The notes beneath the pieces were generated by a model. The model did not search any database. It was not told where the DNA came from and saw only the letters and a program-made list of their open reading frames with translations. Below, one piece after another: positions 58,933-64,000 of a stretch of 64,000 nt of DNA. The DNA is from Pistricoccus aurantiacus (lineage in GTDB: Bacteria; Pseudomonadota; Gammaproteobacteria; Pseudomonadales; Halomonadaceae), in contig NZ_CP042382.1 of assembly GCF_007954585.1 (NCBI RefSeq), positions 1,550,001 to 1,614,000 on the forward strand, given 5' to 3'. Position numbers and translations under genes: made by a program. How positions within the stretch are numbered: position 1 is the stretch's first letter; every line of letters begins with the position of its first letter.

Positions 58933-60249
58933 TTGAAACCGGTGAGAGTGGGAATCTGTGGGCTGGGCACCGTGGGCGGCGGCACCTTCAATGTGCTGAT
59001 GCGCAATGCGGACGAGATCAGTCGTCGCGCGGGGCGGCCCATCGTCATCGAGCAGGTGGCGATGCGCCGCGAGAACCCCGAGTGCGATACCTCCGGGGTC
59101 AAGACGACCGCGGATGTCTTCGATGTGGCCCGCAATCCCGATGTGGACGTACTGGTGGAGTTGATCGGCGGCTACGATGTCGCTCGCGAACTGGTGCTGA
59201 CCGCCATCGAGAACGGCAAGCACGTGGTCACCGCCAACAAGGCAATGATCGCGGTGCATGGCAACGAGATCTTCAAGGCGGCCCATGAGAAGGGCGTGAT
59301 TGTCGCCTTCGAGGCGGCGGTGGCCGGTGGCATTCCCGTCATAAAGTCCCTGCGGGAAGGGCTCGGCGCCAATCGTATCGAGTGGCTCGCCGGCATCATC
59401 AACGGCACCGGCAACTACATTCTCACTCACATGCGTGACGAAGGACGGGCCTTCGACGACGTACTGGCTGAGGCTCAGGCCCTGGGCTACGCGGAAGCGG
59501 ACCCGACCTTCGACGTGGAAGGCATCGACGCCGCTCATAAGCTGACCATACTGGCTTCCATCGCCTACGGGGTGCCGCTGCAGTTCGAGAAAGCCTATAC
59601 CGAAGGCATTTCCCGAATCACCGCGGAAGACGTGGAGCAGGCGGACAACCTGGGTTATGTCATCAAGCATCTGGGCATTTCCAAGCGCACCGACAGCGGC
59701 ATCGAGCTGCGGGTGCATCCCACCCTCATCCCCAAGCAGCGCCTGCTGGCCAGCGTGCACGGGGTCAAGAACGCCATCGCCATCATGGGCGACGCGGTGG
59801 GCCCCACCCTTTACTACGGCGCCGGCGCCGGGGCGGAACCCACCGCGTCCTCCGTGGTGGCGGATTTGCTCGACGTGGCCCGGGACAGCTCCACGGATCA
59901 CCATTACCGGGTGCCTTATCTGGCCTTCAGCAGCATCGGCGAGGTGGAGGACAACCCGCCGATGCTGCCCATGGAGGATATTGTCACCGCCTATTACCTG
60001 CGTCTGCTGGCGGTGGATCGTCCCGGGGTGCTGGCCCGGGTCGCCACTATTCTCGCCGAGCAGGGCATCTCCATCGAGGCGATCATCCAGAAGGAAGCCA
60101 CGGAAGGCGAACTGGTGCCGATCATCCTGCTGACCCATCGCACCAAGGAACGCAACATGAACGAGGCAATCCGTCAACTCGAGTCCCTGGCGGATATCGC
60201 CGGCTCGGTGATGCGCATTCGCGTCGAATCCCTGGATGAACATGAATGA
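58933..60249 (+). CDS. hom: Homoserine dehydrogenase
   Basis: The protein has 438 residues from a TTG start with GGGGAT about 8 nt upstream. The NAD(P)-binding loop is VGICGLGTVGGGTFNVL, and the catalytic region includes VTANKAMIAVHGNEIF, AAVAGGIPVIKSLREGL, NGTGNYILTHM with the catalytic residues, and YAEADPTFDVEGIDAAHKLTILA. A C-terminal ACT domain (YYLRLLAVDRPGVLARVATILAEQGISIEAI) suggests feedback by threonine. It reduces aspartate semialdehyde to homoserine. The gap before the gene has a 12-bp palindrome GACAGGCCTGTC (58838-58849) and a TTGACA (58822-58827), possible promoter or operator elements. Confidence 0.97.
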   Translation: MKPVRVGICGLGTVGGGTFNVLMRNADEISRRAGRPIVIEQVAMRRENPECDTSGVKTTADVFDVARNPDVDVLVELIGGYDVARELVLTAIENGKHVVTANKAMIAVHGNEIFKAAHEKGVIVAFEAAVAGGIPVIKSLREGLGANRIEWLAGIINGTGNYILTHMRDEGRAFDDVLAEAQALGYAEADPTFDVEGIDAAHKLTILASIAYGVPLQFEKAYTEGISRITAEDVEQADNLGYVIKHLGISKRTDSGIELRVHPTLIPKQRLLASVHGVKNAIAIMGDAVGPTLYYGAGAGAEPTASSVVADLLDVARDSSTDHHYRVPYLAFSSIGEVEDNPPMLPMEDIVTAYYLRLLAVDRPGVLARVATILAEQGISIEAIIQKEATEGELVPIILLTHRTKERNMNEAIRQLESLADIAGSVMRIRVESLDEHE

Positions 60250-60273
60250 ACCGCTGCGTGCAGTGGAGCCATA

Positions 60274-60385
60274 AGCGGCGCCTGGGATAGGAATAAGCGG
60301 AGCGTCTTTTTCAGGGATGAAAAAGCCGAGCTCCCAAGGATGGGTTTACAGCGTCTCCGCGTTTCCTATACCAGGAATAGCCGCT
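60274..60385. repeat. Long imperfect inverted repeat between hom and thrC
   Basis: The left arm (60281-60306, starting CCTGGGATAGGAATAAGCGG) is complementary to the right arm (60351-60375, ending GTTTCCTATACCAGG), with matching blocks CCTGG, ATAGGAA and CGGAG. An outer AGCGGC (60274-60279) pairs with GCCGCT (60380-60385). In the centre CTTTTTCA-GGGA-TGAAAAAG (60306-60325) makes a perfect 8-bp hairpin. GGAGC (60299-60303) could instead pair with GCTCC (60330-60334), so two structures compete. The whole 158-nt gap holds no gene. Confidence 0.75.
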
Positions 60386-60408
60386 AAGAACGGCGAAAGG
60401 ATCAGACA

Positions 60409-61800
60409 ATGCGCTATATCAGTACTCGCGGGCAGGCGCCCGCGCTGAATTTCGAGGAAGTGGTGCTGACCGGCATGGCCAGCGACGGTGGTCTCTACGT
60501 GCCGGAAAACGTACCGCGGCTTTCCCGGGAAGAGCTGGCCGCCATGGCCGGGCTCTCCTATGCGGAGATCGCCTTTCGGGTGATGAAGCCCTTCGTGGGC
60601 GGCGAGATCGACGACGACACCTTTCGAGAGATCGTCCGGGACGCCTACGCCACCTTCAGCCACGACGCGGTGGTACCCCTCAATCAGCTAGACGCCAATC
60701 ACTTCCTGCTCGAACTGTTCCACGGCCCGACCCTTGCCTTCAAGGACGTGGCCCTGCAGCTGCTGGGCCGTATCCTCGATCACTTCCTGAAACGCAGCGG
60801 CGAGCGGGCGGTGATCATGGGGGCGACCTCCGGGGATACCGGCTCCGCCGCCATCGAAGGCTGTCGCCACTGCGACAACCTGGATATCTTCATCCTGCAT
60901 CCACACAACCGGGTCTCCGAGGTGCAGCGTCGCCAGATGACCTCGGTGCTGGCGGACAACGTCTTCAATATCGCCATCGAAGGCAACTTCGACGACGCCC
61001 AGGCGATGGTCAAGGCGAGTTTCGCGGATCAAGGCTTCCTGCAGGGCACCCGGCTGATCGCGGTGAACTCCATCAACTGGGCACGCATCATGGCCCAGAT
61101 CGTCTATTACGTGGCCGCCGGGGTCGCCCTGGGCGCGCCGCATCGCCAGGTCAGCTTCTGCGTGCCCTCCGCCAACTTCGGCAACGTCTTCGCGGGCTAC
61201 ATGGCCTACAAGATGGGGCTGCCGATCAAGCAGTTCATCATCGCCACCAACGCCAACGACATCCTGCACCGCACGCTTTCCGACAACGACTTTTCCAAGC
61301 GCGATCTGGAGGCGACCCTGGCGCCCTCCATGGATATCGTGGTGTCCTCGAACTTCGAGCGCCTTTTGTTCGATGCCTATGAACAGGATGGGGAGGCGGT
61401 ACGCGAACTGCTCGAGCGTTTCCAGCAGGAGTCCACCGCCCTGGCGGAAGCGCCCCTGGCTCGGCTGCGTGAGCTGTTCGCCAGCCACAGCGTCGACGAC
61501 GCGACGATTCTCGAGGTGATTCGCGAGGCCCATCATCGCACCAAGGAACTGCTCGATCCGCATACCGCCACCGGCTATCGCGCTGCGGAGCGTGCCCGGG
61601 CGGACGCGGCCACGCCGATGATAACCCTCGCCACCGCCCATCCCGCGAAGTTCGCCGAAGCGGTGGTCAAGGCGGGTTTCCCCGGGGTGCCGCTGCCGCC
61701 GCACATGGACGACCTGTTGGAGCGAGAAGAGCGCTACGAGGTATTGCCGGCGGAGCTCAAGGCGGTACAGAGTTTCGTCGCCGAACATCGGCGCGGTTAA
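60409..61800 (+). CDS. thrC: Threonine synthase
   Basis: The protein has 463 residues. It begins MRYISTRGQAPALNFEEVVLTGMASDGGLYVPE, typical for the longer bacterial ThrC group. The PLP lysine is in FHGPTLAFKDVALQLLG, and the cofactor phosphate loop and ligand part is in ATSGDTGSAAIEGCRH. NSINWARIMAQIVYYV and VPSANFGNVFAGYMAYKMGLPI follow. It makes threonine from phosphohomoserine. AAGGAT precedes the ATG by about 7 nt. It forms a split hom/thrC pair (no thrB between), so homoserine kinase must be elsewhere. Confidence 0.97.
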   Translation: MRYISTRGQAPALNFEEVVLTGMASDGGLYVPENVPRLSREELAAMAGLSYAEIAFRVMKPFVGGEIDDDTFREIVRDAYATFSHDAVVPLNQLDANHFLLELFHGPTLAFKDVALQLLGRILDHFLKRSGERAVIMGATSGDTGSAAIEGCRHCDNLDIFILHPHNRVSEVQRRQMTSVLADNVFNIAIEGNFDDAQAMVKASFADQGFLQGTRLIAVNSINWARIMAQIVYYVAAGVALGAPHRQVSFCVPSANFGNVFAGYMAYKMGLPIKQFIIATNANDILHRTLSDNDFSKRDLEATLAPSMDIVVSSNFERLLFDAYEQDGEAVRELLERFQQESTALAEAPLARLRELFASHSVDDATILEVIREAHHRTKELLDPHTATGYRAAERARADAATPMITLATAHPAKFAEAVVKAGFPGVPLPPHMDDLLEREERYEVLPAELKAVQSFVAEHRRG

Positions 61801-61807
61801 GGGCAGC

Positions 61808-63583
61808 GTGGCAATGATCTGCGCACCGCGTCTGGTGCCACGCCCGCGTGACGAGGCCCTGTACGCTCGCGCCCAGCGGGAAGGCTTGAGCGAGCTGCAG
61901 GCGCGCATTCTCGCCGGCCGGCTGAGCGAATTCGACGGCGAGCTGGCGTCTCTGGTGACGCCGAGCCTGCGCTACCTGGCCCATCCGGAAGAGTTGGCGG
62001 ACGGCCGCCGGGCCGCGGAGCGCATCGCCCAGGCGGTGGTGGAGGGCGAGCATATCGGCATCCTCACGGATTATGACGTGGACGGCATCACCTCCCACGT
62101 GGTGATCCTGCGGACCCTCAACGAGCTGTTTGGCGTGCCGATGGAAAAGCTGCATAGTCTGATCGGCCATCGTATCAACGACGGCTACGGTATCAGCCTG
62201 CCGCTGGTGGAGCGTGCGCTGTCTTTTTCACCGCGCCCCAGCCTGGTGATCACCGCGGACTGCGGCTCCTCGGACGAGCCGCGTATCGCCCGGCTCAAGG
62301 CGGAAGGCATCGACGTGGTGGTGACGGATCATCACGCTTTGCCCATCGAAGGGCCGCCGACCTCTGCCTACGCCACGGTTAACCCGACCCGCAAGGACTG
62401 CGCCTATCCGGACGCGACCATCGCCGGCTGCATGGTGGCCTGGCTGGTGATGTCGCTTTCGCGCAGCGTGCTGATCGAGTGGGGGGCGATTTCTGCTTCT
62501 ACTCCCAAGCTCTCTCCCTGGCTTTCTTTTGTTGCCCTGGGCACCGTGGCGGATTGCGTGTCTTTGGGCGCCAGCGCCGCCAATCGCGCCGTGGTCAATC
62601 ATGGCCTGACGCTGATCAACCGCATGGACGCCGCCTGCTGGCGAGTGATGGCGGAACTGCTGGGCAAGGACAGTGTGCCCTTCGGCGCCGAAACCCTGGC
62701 CTTCCAGATGGGGCCGCGCATCAACGCCCGCTCCCGGCTCGACGACCCTTACGCGGCGCTGCATTTTATGCTGGCGGCGGACGATGCCTCTGCAAGACGG
62801 CATCTGGAAGTGCTCGATCAGGATAACCAGTCCCGCAAGGCCATCGAGCTGGACATGACCGAGCAGGCGAAAATCCTGGCGGCGGAGCAGCTGGCAGAGA
62901 ACGTTCCGGCGCTGGTGATTCTACTCGAGGACGGCCACGCCGGAGTGCAGGGCATTGTCGCCTCCCGGCTGGTGCAGGCCTTCGGCCGCCCGACCTTCGT
63001 GCTGACCCCGGCGGCCCAGGCCGGCATGCTCACCGGTTCCGGGCGCTCCATCGAGGGCTTGCACCTGCGAGACGCCCTGCAGCGTGCCCACGATCTCGCT
63101 CCCCAGGCGCTGCCGCGCTTCGGCGGCCATCGCGCCGCGGCGGGCATCGGCGTGCCCTGGGAGTGCTTCGAGGAGTTTCACCAGGCGCTGCTCCGGGCGG
63201 TGGGGGAGCAGCTCGGCGAGCGGGACCTTTATCCGTGCCTGTTCACCGATGGGCGCCTGACGCCGCAGCAGTTGACCCTTGCCACCCTGGATGAGCTGGC
63301 GGCCCTGGAACCTTTCGGCCGAGAATTCGACCCGCCGCTGTTCGAGGGCGAGTTCCTGGTGGAGAACCTGCGGGTAGTCGGCGGCGACGGCACCCATCTG
63401 ATGCTGGAGCTGGCGGCGGGGGCCAACGTTCTGCGCGCCATCTGGTTTCGCGCTCTGGCGCCGGGGGAGGCGCCAAGCTTCGGCCTGGGCGCCCGGCTGC
63501 ACTGCGCCTTCAAGCTCAACCGCAATCGTTGGCGAGGTCGGGAGTCCTTGCAGCTGATGATCGAGCACGTTCAGGCACTTTAG
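61808..63583 (+). CDS. recJ: Single-stranded-DNA-specific exonuclease RecJ
   Basis: The protein has 591 residues; GTG 61808 or ATG 61814 could start it, with AAGGG just upstream. DHH-superfamily motifs are all visible: ILTDYDVDGITSHVV (motif I), ITADCGSSDE, DVVVTDHHALP (DHH), VALGTVADCVSL, and the C-terminal DHHA1 region with GRSIEGLHLRDAL, RFGGHRAAAGIGV. An OB-like domain completes it. RecJ degrades single-stranded DNA 5' to 3' in recombination and mismatch repair. It starts 7 nt after thrC, so it may be co-transcribed with it. Confidence 0.96.
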   Translation: MAMICAPRLVPRPRDEALYARAQREGLSELQARILAGRLSEFDGELASLVTPSLRYLAHPEELADGRRAAERIAQAVVEGEHIGILTDYDVDGITSHVVILRTLNELFGVPMEKLHSLIGHRINDGYGISLPLVERALSFSPRPSLVITADCGSSDEPRIARLKAEGIDVVVTDHHALPIEGPPTSAYATVNPTRKDCAYPDATIAGCMVAWLVMSLSRSVLIEWGAISASTPKLSPWLSFVALGTVADCVSLGASAANRAVVNHGLTLINRMDAACWRVMAELLGKDSVPFGAETLAFQMGPRINARSRLDDPYAALHFMLAADDASARRHLEVLDQDNQSRKAIELDMTEQAKILAAEQLAENVPALVILLEDGHAGVQGIVASRLVQAFGRPTFVLTPAAQAGMLTGSGRSIEGLHLRDALQRAHDLAPQALPRFGGHRAAAGIGVPWECFEEFHQALLRAVGEQLGERDLYPCLFTDGRLTPQQLTLATLDELAALEPFGREFDPPLFEGEFLVENLRVVGGDGTHLMLELAAGANVLRAIWFRALAPGEAPSFGLGARLHCAFKLNRNRWRGRESLQLMIEHVQAL

Positions 63584-63598
63584 TTCTATACCAGCCGC

Positions 63599-64000
63599 TC
63601 AATAATTCGGCCAAAGCCCTGGGGTGGCCAGTTCCAGCAGATGGCCATCGGGGTCGCGGAAGTAGAGGCTCTCGCCGCCCTTTGGCCAGTGGGTGCGGCC
63701 TTCGATCTCGACGCCGTGCTCGGCAAGGCGTTTTTCCCAAGGTTCCAGCTCCTCCGTGGCGATGGCGAAGGCCATATGCACCCGGCCGCTGCCGTCATGG
63801 GGCGGAATGGTGCCCATATCTTCGGGCAGCACCACGGTTTCCTCCGTCGCGCCCTCGAGGAAAAGCAGCAGCACGCTAGTGCCGCCGGCGTTGTAGGCGG
63901 TAAAGCGATGATCCGCGGTGAAGGCCTCGAGGTCCATCACTTCCTCGAAAAAGCGCCGGGCGCGATCCATGTTCGTGGTATACAGCGAACTTTCCAGTAA
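63599..64000 (-). CDS. VOC-family (glyoxalase/fosfomycin-resistance-like) protein, 5' end outside window
   Basis: The frame is open to the right edge. An ATG at 63970 lies inside it, but the residues before that ATG (ESSLYTTNMDRARRFFEEVM) are the usual start of the first beta-alpha unit of VOC proteins, so the gene continues past the window. Visible are 133 residues: EAFTADHRFTAYNAGGTSVLLLFLEG, RVHMAFAIATEELEPWEKRLAEHGVEIEGRTHWPKGGESLYFRDPDGHLLELATPG (seen as HMAFAIATEELEPWE and SLYFRDPDGHLLELATPG). H and E metal ligands fit the VOC pattern. The substrate is unknown. It converges with recJ (15 nt). Confidence 0.88.
   Translation of the reverse strand, partial: LLESSLYTTNMDRARRFFEEVMDLEAFTADHRFTAYNAGGTSVLLLFLEGATEETVVLPEDMGTIPPHDGSGRVHMAFAIATEELEPWEKRLAEHGVEIEGRTHWPKGGESLYFRDPDGHLLELATPGLWPNY

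Overview
The window looks like a chromosomal stretch of a GC-rich, moderately halophilic gammaproteobacterium, most likely Halomonadaceae (Halomonas or a close relative). This is inferred from the housekeeping block rpsP-rimM-trmD-rplS-xerD-dsbC-hom-thrC-recJ, the cation antiporters and the DUF3141 proteins. It was not tested by any search. I saw no rRNA, tRNA, CRISPR array, insertion sequence or integrase.

Layout. 1-3.6 kb: the tail of an ion channel, then two divergent PepSY units flanking an OmpR-type two-component system, with an 11-bp-spaced direct repeat in the shared promoter region. 3.6-6.9 kb: a luciferase-like oxidoreductase, a YqaA-type membrane protein, a PhzF-like protein and a glycine-zipper lipoprotein. 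6.9-14.1 kb (minus strand): a respiratory operon with a CcoN-like oxidase subunit carrying a CcoS-like N-terminus, CcoO, two further membrane or periplasmic c-type cytochromes, a TsdA-like thiosulfate dehydrogenase and a CcoI-like copper ATPase. This suggests a dedicated thiosulfate-to-oxygen (or tetrathionate-linked) electron path.

14.3-18.0 kb: an nhaC-type antiporter, kbl and tdh in one threonine-degradation operon. 18.0-21.8 kb: an intergenic region with 14-bp tandem repeats, followed by an ATP-grasp ligase and a CocE/NonD hydrolase and a terminator. 21.8-25.1 kb: a less GC-rich accessory patch with two unknown small genes, a Crp/Fnr regulator, a HAD dehalogenase, an AbrB-type antitoxin whose VapC-like toxin is reduced to a stub, and a small membrane protein. 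25.4-31.0 kb: a YbhB-like protein and a yhiI-rbbA-yhhJ type ABC exporter operon.

31.1-38.9 kb: an Mla/MCE lipid-transport operon (MlaE with STAS domain, MlaF, MlaD, auxiliary lipoprotein) translationally coupled to a DUF3141 (PHA-synthase-like) gene, with a second tandem copy of DUF3141 just upstream. 39.1-46.5 kb: a TelA-type gene pair plus an extensin-like protein, a repeat-containing lipoprotein, a KefB/C-type antiporter, a UMF1-family MFS transporter, ydhR and a retropepsin-like protease. 46.5-50.5 kb: a FAN1-like VRR-NUC nuclease overlapping a DinG/XPD-like helicase with its own PD-(D/E)XK domain, a probable interstrand-crosslink or R-loop repair pair. 50.5-54.7 kb: a nucleotide-exchange-like transporter, a Tat-exported aldo/keto reductase, a periplasmic protein, and modAB without modC.

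54.7-64 kb: the ribosomal protein/tRNA methylase operon, xerD, dsbC, hom, thrC and recJ, with a long imperfect inverted repeat between hom and thrC, and finally an incomplete VOC-family gene. The items I consider most worth following are the fused CcoS-CcoN with its TsdA multi-cytochrome operon, the DUF3141-Mla unit, the 14-bp repeats before the ATP-grasp gene, and the hom-thrC repeat structure.
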